From Mortierella sp. BCC40632 (taxonomy: Eukaryota; Mortierellomycota; Mortierellomycetes; Mortierellales; Mortierellaceae), in contig WAEK01000011.1 in NCBI GenBank assembly GCA_011634665.1, positions 1,172,501 through 1,236,500 of the forward strand: a stretch of DNA of 64,000 bases, in the 5' to 3' direction. A program made the position numbers and the translations under genes. Numbering within the stretch: the first letter of the stretch is position 1; the number at the start of each line of letters is the position of its first letter. The notes below the pieces were generated by a model, which was given only the letters and a program-made list of their open reading frames with translations, had not been told where the DNA came from and did no database searches. Shown here one piece after another: positions 20,006 through 29,939 of the stretch.

Positions 20006-22995
20006 ACTCTCTTCTCTCTTGTCTCTTGTCTTTCTTTCTCTCTCTCTCCCAAAAAAGAAGAGGTCAAAAGACAAGAGGAAGTGGCTAGTCGTGCACGAAC
20101 CACAAAGAACTTCTCTCTTTCGCCTTTTTTTTTTTTTTTTTTTTTTTTTTCCACGGTGCAAGTAGAACCACTTCTGCACCTTCTCTGCACATGTCAATAG
20201 AGACTTCTCTCTCTCTCTATTTTTGACCTAGCATCCGCAGACGAATTGTCTTGAGGGTATTCCCTGCTTATACCCCCCCATCCCTCCATCCCCCTCTCCT
20301 TGTCCTCCCACCACCACCGCCTGTTTGCATCTTTTGCATTGGCGCTGACATCTCGGTGCTAAACCCAACCTAGGGGAAAGAGAAGAGACGCGCAAAAAAA
20401 AAAAAAAAAAAAAGTGTAGTGTGGTTGGAAAAATGAGGAAGCAAGTAAGAAAAGAAAAGAGAGAGAGAGAGAGAGTGGGCGTGATAAAGAGATGGGTAAC
20501 CGTAGTTCGGACCCAGTGGTTGGTGCGTGAACAAACACGACATGGGTGGTTGTGGACAGGGGCCTGCATAATTCCATGCTGAGAAATAGAGAGAGAAAGA
20601 TGGCCGGGTCCTGGGCGGGAGGGAAAAAAAAAACTAATAAGAGGGCGTGTGTGTGTGTGTGTGTGTATGGGTCGATCGGTCTCCATGTTGACGGGGGTAT
20701 CCAACAAGTGGGCTCGTGGACCGGGGTTGTTGACGAGAAAGAAAAAAAAAAGGTAGAACAACAACACGGAGGAGGAACGGGGCATTCTCTCCGTCCCCAT
20801 GTACGCATAAAGGGAAGAAATCGCGTCCTTTTTTTGTTCGCATGAGGTTCTGGGGTGCTTTGAGCTGGGGGAGAGGAGTGAGAGAGGGGAGAGGGTTGGG
20901 GGGAGGAAGAGCAAGTCCTCTCTCATCCTTACTCCAAAAGAACGGCGTCCTTTCGATCCGTCAAGATTTGGACCGCATCCTTGACGACGACAAAGACGAC
21001 AACGACGAACGACGTGCGTTGTTGCTGGCTGTTGCTAAGTGCATTCATGCTTGGCGAAGGAGCAGAGAAAGAGAGAAAGAGAAAAGAAGGGGCGAACATC
21101 GCTGAAGCGATTGGTTCCTCGGTTGTGCATGCATCTCCTATCCTCTTACCTAGCACCCACGGGCCACACTGCGTCTCTCTCTCTCTCTCTCTCTCTCTCT
21201 ACCTGCTTCTCTCAGTCCATCGCTCTTTGTCCGCGCCCGCTCAATCCTATCCACCCTTTCCTCCCTGAAGACAGAGAGAGAGAGAGAGAAAGGCCGAGGC
21301 GACACAGACGCACAGACGCCTTGCGCACAGGGCCTGCGGTCACCTTTGGTCATGTCGAGCCTCCCCATTTTGGTCCATTGAACCGAGTCATGGTTTCTAC
21401 GACGGTTCTGTGCTGCACAGGCGCCAGGGGGGACGGTGGAAAGGAGGATAAGGGAGGGGGGGAGGGAGGCGGCGGGGACACAGCTGCGGCAAAAGGCCCC
21501 GCGGGTCCAAATGAATTTGTTTGTAGATGGACATGGGTCAGACAGAATGGGGTAGGGAGGTGGGAAGGTGAGGAGGAGGAAGGCCCACATCTTTGCTTCG
21601 CCCTTTGGCCCTAGCTCTAAACAAAGGCGGCAAATAGCGTGGCCTTGGCTATGGCCATGGCCCGCGACGATCTCTCATCTCATCCCCGCACCCGGAGCGA
21701 GCAAAGGGGCCAAGGCAAAGAGAATAGAGAGTAAAAGTGAGTGAGAGTGAGAGTGAGCAGCAGAGCGCTGAAGGGAGAGTGAGAGTAAGAGAGTGAGAGT
21801 GAGAGCAAGAGTGAGGCGAGGCAGAGTCGATGGTTGCCCCATCGAGCAAGTAATAATTGAAATCGCTTGGTAATTATTACAGAGAGCGCTCCTCTCCTCT
21901 CTTACCCTCCTTCTCCCCGCGTGAGATCCGAAAAGGGCTTATGAGTGTCGCATAGCCGGGTTGGCATCCGGCCTGCGCACATGTGGAAGAAGAAGAGGAG
22001 GAGGAGGATCGTGTGGGATACGTCTGCCATGCTACATTGCATTACCGCGTTTTGCATCCCTTTTGTGGGCAAGCGAAGCGAACAAAGAGGAGGAGATGGG
22101 CCCTGCCAAACGCTATAAATACATGGCCGACAAGGGGTCGATGCCCTCTTCTTTCCTCCCCATCTCACCCATTGCTTCAACTCTCAACTCTCTATCTCTC
22201 TCATCTGAGCACTGGCCACCTCTGCCACTGACTTAAAAACCCACTGCCCTCTCTCTTCTCTCCTCTCATTCCTTTCTTCACTCATTAATCACTCTTCCTC
22301 TCCCTCTCTCTCTCTCTCTACTTTCACACTATCCTCGATATCTCCACTCACTCATTCCTTTTGCATTTGCTTTGCCTACTTGTACGACCTACAGTAACCT
22401 GATCGACATCCCATCGACACTGCATCTTGAGCGTCTTCAACAACACGAAGTCTTGGACCGATCAAACGAATACCTCTCTGCGCTCAACACTGTCAAGCTT
22501 CCTGACGAGACGATCAAGAAACTCTACTCTATGACCTCTGTTGTCAAGGCCGGTGCTGATTTCCCTTCCCATTCAGAAATGCTCGAGTGCAACAACCATA
22601 CCAACGGAAACCTTGCTGTCGCCATGAACGGAGTCCAGACCACAACAGGAGCTGCGGGTCAGCGGTCCGTGGCCTCTTCTGCAGGGAACAGTGTCAAGGC
22701 ACCCTCAGTCCGAGAGGTCCTTGCCGAAAAGGCGATCGATTCCAAGACATTAGGATGGGTAAGTGCCCCCCTTTTTTTTTTTCTGATTCATGTAACCCTC
22801 CCTTTCAATCGTCGATACGAGTTTAATGCAAGAGTTGACCAAATTGACTGAACATTTTCTTTCCTTTTTTTTTTTTTTCTTCTTCCTTTATAGATGGCCA
22901 ATGCAATGGGCGAGCTGCACCAAGCAACGGAGCAAATTGATGTTCGGGATGTTGGCGACCTCATTGTCACGTTATCGCCCGTGGCCACTCAATAG
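14859..22995 (+). CDS. LAMTOR1/Ego1-like Ragulator (EGO complex) membrane scaffold
   Basis: Five exons: 14859-14897, 17103-17152, 19176-19265, 22395-22758 and 22894-22995, for 214 residues. The N-terminus MGCCGSK is the LAMTOR1/p18 lipidation signal: Gly2 for N-myristoylation and Cys3/Cys4 for palmitoylation. Exon 2 gives ERARLLDESND, exon 3 ends LQRIVERTAG and exon 4 opens NLIDIPSTLHLERL, matching the human ...LAKTASNIIDVS order; the phase-2 join GG|T makes the Gly codon there. The C-terminus (LGWMANAMGELHQATEQID, VGDLIVTLSP) fits the conserved end of LAMTOR1. The protein tethers the Rag GTPase platform of TORC1 to the vacuole/late endosome. Each short exon is separated by a 2.0-3.1-kb intron, extraordinary for a fungus, yet phases and family order agree throughout. 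Exon 4 also contains a Ser/Gly-rich insert before the last helices. Confidence 0.85.
14898..17102 (+). other. Giant intron 1 of LAMTOR1-like gene (2,205 bp)
   Basis: Starts GTAATC after GACGAG and ends ...CGAATAG. The contents are simple sequence: poly(T) at 14938-14959, (CT)n, a CAGGA array at about 15535-15563, (TG)n at 15980-16021, GCTC/CTCC runs and (GT)n near 16540-16563. No gene, rRNA or mobile element was recognised inside. Confidence 0.75.
15980..16021 (+). repeat. (TG)n microsatellite
   Basis: About 21 uninterrupted TG units inside LAMTOR1 intron 1. Confidence 0.95.
17153..19175 (+). other. Giant intron 2 of LAMTOR1-like gene (2,023 bp)
   Basis: Starts GTAAGT and ends CTCCTAG. It contains (GA)n at about 17286-17302, an (ACAG)n array near 17430-17453, an ATCATC-rich block near 17845-17895, (CT)n near 17960 and 18370, and (CA)n near 18648-18668. 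No recognisable gene on either strand. Confidence 0.75.
19266..22394 (+). other. Giant intron 3 of LAMTOR1-like gene (3,129 bp)
   Basis: Starts GTAAGT and ends CCTACAG. It holds several (CT)n tracts (19321-19342, 19968-19996, 21176-21200), poly(T) at 20126-20150, (GT)n near 20647-20666 and (GAGAGT)n near 21740-21815. A perfect TATAAATA lies at 22114-22121, about 280 bp before exon 4, so an internal promoter is possible. No coding gene was recognised inside. Confidence 0.7.
22114..22121 (+). promoter_or_regulatory. TATAAATA box inside LAMTOR1 intron 3
   Basis: Perfect consensus TATA element in a less repetitive stretch, followed by CT-rich sequence of the kind that precedes starts in this window. 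It could drive a 5'-truncated transcript starting upstream of exon 4. There is no direct evidence of use. Confidence 0.3.
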
Positions 22996-23180
22996 TTCCG
23001 AACATGTCTATATCTCTTTTTTTTTATGACCATCTCACCTTCCCAACCCTTTTTTTTTTTCATACCATTTCAGCATCTATCTATCTCTCTCTTTCACTAT
23101 TTTTTTTTCTACTTCTGCATTTTGTTAATGATTCTATTCAAACCTCACATTTTTTTTTTTGCTCCTTCCTTATTACACTC

Positions 23181-23211
23181 TACCTTACCCTACCTTACCC
23201 TACCCTACCCT
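23181..23211 (+). repeat. (ACCYT)n pentanucleotide repeat
   Basis: Alternating ACCTT and ACCCT units. It is reminiscent of, but not equal to, the hexameric fungal telomere repeat. Confidence 0.85.
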
Positions 23212-23878
23212 GCCCCTCATGCCTTGTTTCCTTTCTTTCTCCCTCTCTTGTCCTCTGCCTAAACATGGGGGGAGGGATGAGGGGAGGATAAGAGAAAGAT
23301 AGGGAAAAAAGTTGGGGGGGTTCTGTGTCTCGGTGGGGTCAAAGGAGCAAAAAAAAAAAAAAAACCATCCTTATTGTCTCGCCATTTGGCTCTTTTTTTC
23401 TTTTTCTTTTTCTTTCTTTCTTTGCCTTTCCTATCTGAAAAGAAAGGACAGGGAGGGCAAAGAAGGAAAGAAGGGGGGAAAAACAACAACAACAACAATA
23501 TCGCCGTACTCGGAGAGTGGGATGAGGCAAAAAAAAAAAAAAAAAAAAATGCACAAAAAAAAAAATGCAAAAAAATACAACATGGTGAATACTTGCCCAT
23601 GGGGTCAGTCAAAGAACCAGATGGATGAAGGATTAGAAAGGTCAATTGTAACAACAAAGATAGCCATCACAAACCAATAAAATATCTATATCTATATCTA
23701 TATCATGTTTTTTAAAAAAGGAAATGTATAGTCGATTCTCTTTGCCCTCTCTGCATTCGCTTTTTCTTTTTAAACACTCTAGTACCAAAATCCAAGTACC
23801 GCTTTTTTCTGCATAACATGAAAAAAAGAAAGAAAGAAAAGAAACAACTCTTTTTTTTCCTGACCTACTATCATGCCT

Positions 23879-23917
<39 letters not shown>

Positions 23918-24646
23918 CGTCTGTCTTTTCTTTTTTTCTTTTTTCTTTTTCCTTTGTCCTTTCCTCCTCGAGATTGGACGAGAAGGAAGAAAAAAAAATA
24001 ACAAGATGAAGGGGGGGGGGAGGAAGCGAAAGAAGAAGATCGGCCCTCTGTTTCTCCACACATTCGTGTCGGTCCGCATCGCATAAAAGATACTGTGCAG
24101 GTTATTTCAAAAGGAGGAAAAAGAGAAAGAGAAAGAGAGAGGAATGAGGAGTAGGAAAATGGGAGCCTCCCAGGGGAGTGGAATCCTCTCTTACCTTCTT
24201 TCCCTTCTCTTCTTCCTTGAACACACTCAAATGCTTGGTCGATCAGGGGAGAGGGCTGGCGGAGGAGAGGAAGGGGGGGTGAGGAAATGTGGCTACATGA
24301 ATAACAATAAGGCAACGGGATAAAAAAAGCCGAACGCTTTAAAGAGGGTATTTGTGTATATGTGGGGAGGAGGAGGGAAAAGTGGAGAAGAGAAGGGAGG
24401 TCGGGAGAACCGTCCCTGCCTGCTCTCTCTCCTTCTATCATCGTATAACATTGTCCCAATGTCCAAACAATGCACCAAAACCCCAACTTGTCTTTCCTTT
24501 CACTCCTGAGAAAGAGAGCAAATATGTTCTTCCTCTCCGCCTCCTTCCTCCACAGATACAGATACATTTTTACCAAAGAGACGTCCAATTATCCCAGCAT
24601 GCAAAATGGAATGTATATGTGAATGAGAGCCATTATTTTTTTGCCC

Positions 24647-24690
<44 letters not shown>

Positions 24691-24850
24691 CCTTTCTCCC
24701 TCCTCTCCCTCTACGTACCACCATCACCACCATTATTCATCATTACCAACTATTTCTCCCTTCTTTGTTCCCGTCCGAAACACAGCAAGAAAATAAAATA
24801 AAAAATAAGGGTTTCTTTTTTCCTCCGCCCGAGTCTGAAAGGGTTGGGCG

Positions 24851-24893
<43 letters not shown>

Positions 24894-25055
24894 TAGAAGA
24901 GGCGGACATGCTAACCTGATGAAGGACAGGAAAAACAAAAAGAAAAAAAAAATGAGGGAGATACATTTTTTTTCCCCCCTCCCTTCCCCTCTCCCTCTCC
25001 CTTTCCTTTGGCGAGAGACGGATCGAGACTGTATCAATCTGTTGAAAAGAAAAAT

Positions 25056-25057
<2 letters not shown>

Positions 25058-25139
<82 letters not shown>
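25058..25139 (+). repeat. (GA)n microsatellite
   Basis: About 41 uninterrupted GA units, among the longest pure dinucleotide arrays in the window. Confidence 0.95.
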
Positions 25140-25144
<5 letters not shown>

Positions 25145-25529
25145 ACATGGTACATTACTTTGGTGGTCGATGAGAGACCAAAGATAGACGCGAAAGAGAG
25201 AGAAAAGAAAAAAAAAATTGGGTATATTTGTCCTTTGTCCTTTTTTCTTTTTTATTTGACATTGTTACAACGCGCTGACTATGTGCTTTTTTTTTTTTTT
25301 TTTTTTTTTTGGGTGTATTTGGCAAGTGTATGTGTTTTCTTTCACTTTTGTTGTTGGTTGTTGGCGAGGGAGGGAATTGTCTTTTACAAGTTCAACTTGG
25401 CTCAACGATCGAGAAGAGGAGAAGGAGATGCCACACCACCCCTTTCTCTCTTCCTATACCCCACCCCCCCCCACCTTCCACCTTCCTCCTCCTCCTCAAT
25501 ATCCTAATATTATTTATTATTCTCGACCT

Positions 25530-28253
25530 TCAACGACGACCAATGACAGTGGGTTTAGTCCACCTATTCATAAAACTAATAGAAGCAGCGCGGATCAAAT
25601 CCTGCCATTCTGCAGTCGTCAATCGTCCCTCTTCATGTGCTTGCTGCTGTTGTTGTTGTTGTTGGTATTGTTGTTTCTGATATTGTTGTTGTTGATAATA
25701 TTGTTGATATGGATTCTGATATCCATCCCCTCCTCCTCCTCCTCCTTGTGTCCCCGTCGTTCCTCCATTTCCAAAGGGTGGCTGTTGCTGTTGACGACTT
25801 CTCCGTTTGACTCGGACATATTCTTCTCCAGCCATCTTTTCAAGTGCCTCCTGAACCAAATGTTCTCGTTCCTTGATCCCGTCTCGGATTCGTTGACCCA
25901 ACTTCTGATCTGAATACCATTCCAACACATGCGTCGTACCCGTCGACACATATGAAAACAGGAAAAGGCAACTTACAAGAGAGACACACACAACGGCTGC
26001 AACCATACATTCCAGAGCCGATTTGAACATGCCCGACACTGAAGGAAAGAGACTACCAGTAGTCGCCGTTGTCGTCATTGTCGGTATGGTGGGGGTCGTG
26101 GCTCGGGTTGTGCTTGAATTCCATGAGGTTTGAGAGGCTCGAGAAGAAGGTCGAGCCGGGGATGGAGAAGCTCGAGAGGAAGGTCGAGCTGGGGATGGAG
26201 AGGCTCTTGTCGAATGTCGGTTCGAGCATGCTGAATTGGGTCGACTCTGACTCCTACTCCGACTATCAGGTCGAGAAGAGCGACAATGGGAATGACTATT
26301 GTTATCAAAGGTAGTAGAGGTACGTCGAGTGGACGATCCAGAACTGTAACCATCCTGGGCTGGAGATGTTCTGCGAGGTGGCCAAGGTGAAGTGGGCTGT
26401 GGTGAAGAGGCACGCAAGAAGGGAGAGGAAGCCCTCGGCGGGAGTGGCAAATTGCTCTCGCCCGTCATGCGTGTACCAGGGGCCGAGGAAACGGAATGAC
26501 GCTGCGGAGAACGAGTCGACGAGGAAGGAAAAGAAGAAGAGAGAGGAGATGACGGCGGGACTTGACTGTAGCGGTGGGATGGGTCCAAGGAGGCTGAAGA
26601 GAACGAATGGTGTTGCTGTTGCTGACGTGCACGTCGTCGTTCCTGAACCAACTCGGGAAGGTATCCTTCCTCATAAGCATCTCGGCGTCGTGAAAAGTTT
26701 GGTTGTTGGTGAGGATACGAATGAGGTCGTGGGGAGGGAGATGGCGAGTGCAAGGGTGGAGAAGGTGGGGAGGGAGTCGTAGGTCGATGGCCACTTGCAC
26801 CATGAATGTCCTGATGTCGGTGTCGGTGGTACGGCCTAGTGGGGCGAGGTGCGCGGACGGGAGGATCTGAGGTACTATCGTGGCTGTCTTGACTATGATC
26901 GGACCCCGAGTCGGCTCCGTAATGACCATGGCTGTGTCGAGAACTCGCACGAGGAGTGCGAATTGAGAACAAAAGGTCCTGACTTTCGCTACCACTGCTG
27001 CTGTTGCCATGGCTGCTATTCCCAAGGCTACTACTGATCCCCTGACTAGAATCAGGGAAGGACTGGTCGCTGTGGCGGTCGTCGCTCTCACTGTCCTCAC
27101 GTTCGAGCGGCTCAGGGCCTTCGCCAATAACCAAGTACTCGGACATGGACGAGGTGGACGAGGTGGACGAGACGGGAGAGGTAGTGGAGAGTAGAGTCGA
27201 GGACGGCGAGTGAGACCGTCTCTGGAGACCATGCATACCTGGAATAGGGATGGGGATGGGGGCAAGGGTCGGTGTTGGGGTTGGGGTTGGGCTGGAGGTG
27301 GTGAAGGTAGATGAAGAGGCCATGGTGGCTGTAGTAGTAGTAGAAGTAGTAGTAGTAGTAGTAAAAGTGGTAGTGGTGGCCGAGGTCGTTGTTGTTGTGT
27401 TAAAAATGGGTGTAGTCGTCGTGCTCGAGGCATTGGCCCATGTGTTTTCGTGAACCGGAAGATCTTTCTCACCCCCCGAGGCAACGATGCCGACCCCTAT
27501 CCAGGGCTCGTTCGGAATGGTGGACTTGGCGCTAGTCCTTGGGGTGGTCGTTGATAGAGTGGTTGCAGCTGCAGCTGTGGTAGAACCAGCTGTGGTCGTG
27601 ACCTCGTCGTTGGCGTCGATAGGCGGCTGTCGCGATGGGGGGTGCTCGAGCCCTGTGGTTACTGTCTCTGGAAGGCGAGACGGTGTAGTCGAGGGCAAGG
27701 GTGACAAAGAGGGTTGGGATGGATCGAACCGCGACTGTGCGGGTGCTTGGTCCAAGTGTTCAGGGACGACGATGGGGGCCGTCGGAGGATTCTGGTCCGA
27801 CACGGTGTCTCTAATCGAGGTGGTGTGGACATGGGCATGGACCTGGCCATGGGCAGACATCCTGGGGTGAGCAGAAGGAGTAGCAGAAGAAGAAGCTTCG
27901 GCCGGCTCGTGCTTTTGGTCCGCAGGCTCATGCTTGCATCTGACAGCAGCAGAAGGCTGTTCGTGGCTACTGCAGGAGGAAGGGGAGGAGGAGGAGGAGC
28001 TGGCAGTGCAGCTACTGCTTGTCTTCAGGTCTTGGCGAGCATGCGCCGGAAGAGCTGAAGAATAAGATGAAGAACAAGAAGATGAAGATGAAGAGGAGGA
28101 GTTCATATCTCTTGGGGTAAGCAAAGAGTCGGTAGGGAGATTGGATTTCATATGAGCGTCGAGAGCATCGGTCATTGTGGCCACGGGTGACTTGGCCGAG
28201 ACCGGAGGGGGAGGAGAGGTTGTACAGGCTAGAGGATCGCTCTCTGCGTTCAT
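25530..28253 (-). CDS. Ser/Thr-rich single-pass membrane protein, unknown function
   Basis: Single 2.7-kb exon; 907 residues from MNAESDPLACTT. I chose this ATG because the open frame upstream of it only translates a poly(A)/CT-rich 5' region. Residues 1-745 are predicted disordered and rich in Ser, Thr, Pro, His and Arg, with poly-Ser, an STTTT-rich block, SR-like segments and a tandem RASPSPARPSS repeat near residues 675-700. One hydrophobic span follows (residues about 750-771, MVAAVVCVSLVSCLFLFSYV). After it comes a charged helix (QRIRDGIKEREHLVQEALEKM), a basic VKRRSR patch, a Gly/Gln-rich stretch with poly-Q, and the tail LTTAEWQDLIRAASISFMNRW. There is no signal peptide. I do not recognise the family. 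The pattern fits a tail-anchored or ER/nuclear-envelope protein with a large cytosolic or nuclear disordered domain, which is inference. Confidence 0.75.
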   Translation of the reverse strand: MNAESDPLACTTSPPPPVSAKSPVATMTDALDAHMKSNLPTDSLLTPRDMNSSSSSSSSCSSSYSSALPAHARQDLKTSSSCTASSSSSSPSSCSSHEQPSAAVRCKHEPADQKHEPAEASSSATPSAHPRMSAHGQVHAHVHTTSIRDTVSDQNPPTAPIVVPEHLDQAPAQSRFDPSQPSLSPLPSTTPSRLPETVTTGLEHPPSRQPPIDANDEVTTTAGSTTAAAATTLSTTTPRTSAKSTIPNEPWIGVGIVASGGEKDLPVHENTWANASSTTTTPIFNTTTTTSATTTTFTTTTTTSTTTTATMASSSTFTTSSPTPTPTPTLAPIPIPIPGMHGLQRRSHSPSSTLLSTTSPVSSTSSTSSMSEYLVIGEGPEPLEREDSESDDRHSDQSFPDSSQGISSSLGNSSHGNSSSGSESQDLLFSIRTPRASSRHSHGHYGADSGSDHSQDSHDSTSDPPVRAPRPTRPYHRHRHQDIHGASGHRPTTPSPPSPPLHSPSPSPRPHSYPHQQPNFSRRRDAYEEGYLPELVQERRRARQQQQHHSFSSASLDPSHRYSQVPPSSPLSSSFPSSSTRSPQRHSVSSAPGTRMTGESNLPLPPRASSPFLRASSPQPTSPWPPRRTSPAQDGYSSGSSTRRTSTTFDNNSHSHCRSSRPDSRSRSQSRPNSACSNRHSTRASPSPARPSSRASPSPARPSSRASQTSWNSSTTRATTPTIPTMTTTATTGSLFPSVSGMFKSALECMVAAVVCVSLVSCLFLFSYVSTGTTHVLEWYSDQKLGQRIRDGIKEREHLVQEALEKMAGEEYVRVKRRSRQQQQPPFGNGGTTGTQGGGGGGDGYQNPYQQYYQQQQYQKQQYQQQQQQQQAHEEGRLTTAEWQDLIRAASISFMNRWTKPTVIGRR

Positions 28254-29576
28254 CAGGGTTCTGCAAACGTGTTCGTGTGCGAGAAGGGCAAGAAGTGGAG
28301 TAAGGGGTTGGGTTGGGGTTGGTGGGGTTGAAAGGGTGTGAAGAGCGAGAGAAAGAGAAAAGAGAGCGGGGAGAAAGAAGAAGAGAAAGAAAAAGAAAAG
28401 AAAGAAAAAAAAAAAAAAAAAAAAAAAATCAACCATGGATTGGAAGAGCCATGGGATATGTTCAGGAGGAGTACCTGAGTGAGAGCAAAGGGAGTTGTGA
28501 AAAAAGAAAAGAGAGAGAAAGAGAGAAAGAGATGGAAAAGAAAATGGGGGAGACCGAGAGATGAGTGTGTGAAAAAAAAAAAAAAAAGATGAAAATCCCA
28601 CTCCCACTGTGTCTTTCTCCGTCCTCTTTTTTTTTTTCTTTCTTTTTTTTTGGGATATGCATTTCTCTCTTCTGACTCTCTCTCTCTCCTCTCACATAAT
28701 GTGTGAATGAGAGATGGTCCTTGTTGTTCTATGCCTTCCATCTCCTTTCTTCTTGTCACTCTCCTTCTCTCTTTCTCTCACTTTCGATCGCTCTCTTTTT
28801 TTTCTCTCCCCAACCGCTGGCCGAGGTCCAAGGCTTGTCATCTTAATTTTTTTTTTTTTTTTGCACATGCTCTTGCACTCTTTGCTCAAATCTCTCCCAC
28901 GTCATGCTCTTCTCTATTACCCCAGACTCATCCTCTACTCCTCTTTCTACATCAACCTACCACATCCACGAGGGTCATTGACCTGAGAAAAGACGCTACT
29001 CTCTCTCTCTCTTTTTCAGTGTCTGTTCGCCTGCAAATGGTCAAAGTTTTAGAGTTTGCGCTTACATTCGAGAAGGACCATGGGTCAGAGCGGGAAGAAA
29101 GGAGAGCAGCGTAAAAAAGCGAAAGGATGCAGGAAAAACTCGCAGGGGAAGAAAGAGGAGAAAGAAGACGCTCGGTCCGTGGTGTAAGAAATGCATGGGT
29201 AAAAAAGACGTTTTCCGCGCGCCCTTGTCGTTCGTTTCCCTGTCCGCCTCTCTCTCTCTCTCTCTCTTTCTCCCTCTCTCTCTCCCTCTCTTTCTCACTT
29301 TGTGTTTGGACCTTTGTGTGCGTGTTGATGACGGACAGAACGCGTCGTTCTGTCCAGCAGGGACATGATGCACGCAAACAAAAAAAAAAAAAAATCGGAT
29401 GGGGAAAGAGGGAAGGAAGAAGGGAAGGCTCGGTCCAGCTCTCTGTAGTTACATGTGCTGTCTTTACTCGCTCGCTCAATGTTTGACACTCCAATCCGCA
29501 CTAGACACATGCATGAAATCCTCTACCCATCCCAGCGAGGTAAATCTTTTAGGATCGGGAGAAAAATAAAACTATT

Positions 29577-29611
<35 letters not shown>

Positions 29612-29939
29612 AAGAAAGAGTACACAAGAGAGGGGTCGTGGCGCACAAAAAAAAAGTGGAAAGTTGGGCGAAGGTAAGAAGGACTTTGCCCAAGCACACC
29701 ATCCTGTCACTTTGTCTCCTCTCTTTCTCAAAAAGTCCATGTTCTATCCATCCTGTACTAGTCACATGTCCGATACAGGAAGGAAATCCCTATGCTCTTT
29801 TTAACATGGATCATCATCACCATTTTCAGAGCCATCAGTTGCTGTTGCTCCTCCTCCTCCTTCACACACAAACACATTCTTAACCCTGTGAATAAAAACT
29901 GGACATGCACATTGAAAAAGATCTAGCCAATGTTGGACT
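28254..29939. other. Intergenic region upstream of the membrane-protein gene
   Basis: About 1.7 kb of pyrimidine/purine-biased sequence with poly(A) at about 28404-28428, poly(T) at 28847-28862, (CT)n near 29250-29285 and (GA)n near 29580-29608. The microsatellite-rich style ends at about 29.9 kb, where CRN-derived sequence begins. No gene recognised. Confidence 0.6.

Larger units (their letters stand above)
22996..25529. other. Convergent intergenic region, repeat-rich
   Basis: About 2.5 kb between the LAMTOR1 stop and the stop of the minus-strand membrane-protein gene. It holds a pentanucleotide ACCTT/ACCCT array (23181-23211), (CT)n at about 23885-23915 and 24651-24687, (GA)n at 24850-24878 and 25058-25139, TATATC repeats near 23681-23703, and many homopolymers. 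All open frames follow the repeats; no gene was recognised. Confidence 0.65.

Noticed and set aside
20228..20926. 232-codon minus-strand frame inside LAMTOR1 intron 3
   Set aside because: It runs through (GT)n, (GA)n and poly(A) tracts, has no domain and no plausible splice partners.
23181..23211. Interstitial telomere repeat
   Set aside because: The unit is a pentamer (ACCTT/ACCCT), not the TTAGGG/CCCTAA hexamer, and the array is short.
28254..28607. N-terminal extension of the membrane-protein frame (Phe/Leu/Ser-rich) upstream of ATG 28253
   Set aside because: It translates poly(A) and CT-rich 5' sequence; amino acid runs follow the homopolymers, and a normal ATG lies at the start of the mixed-composition part.
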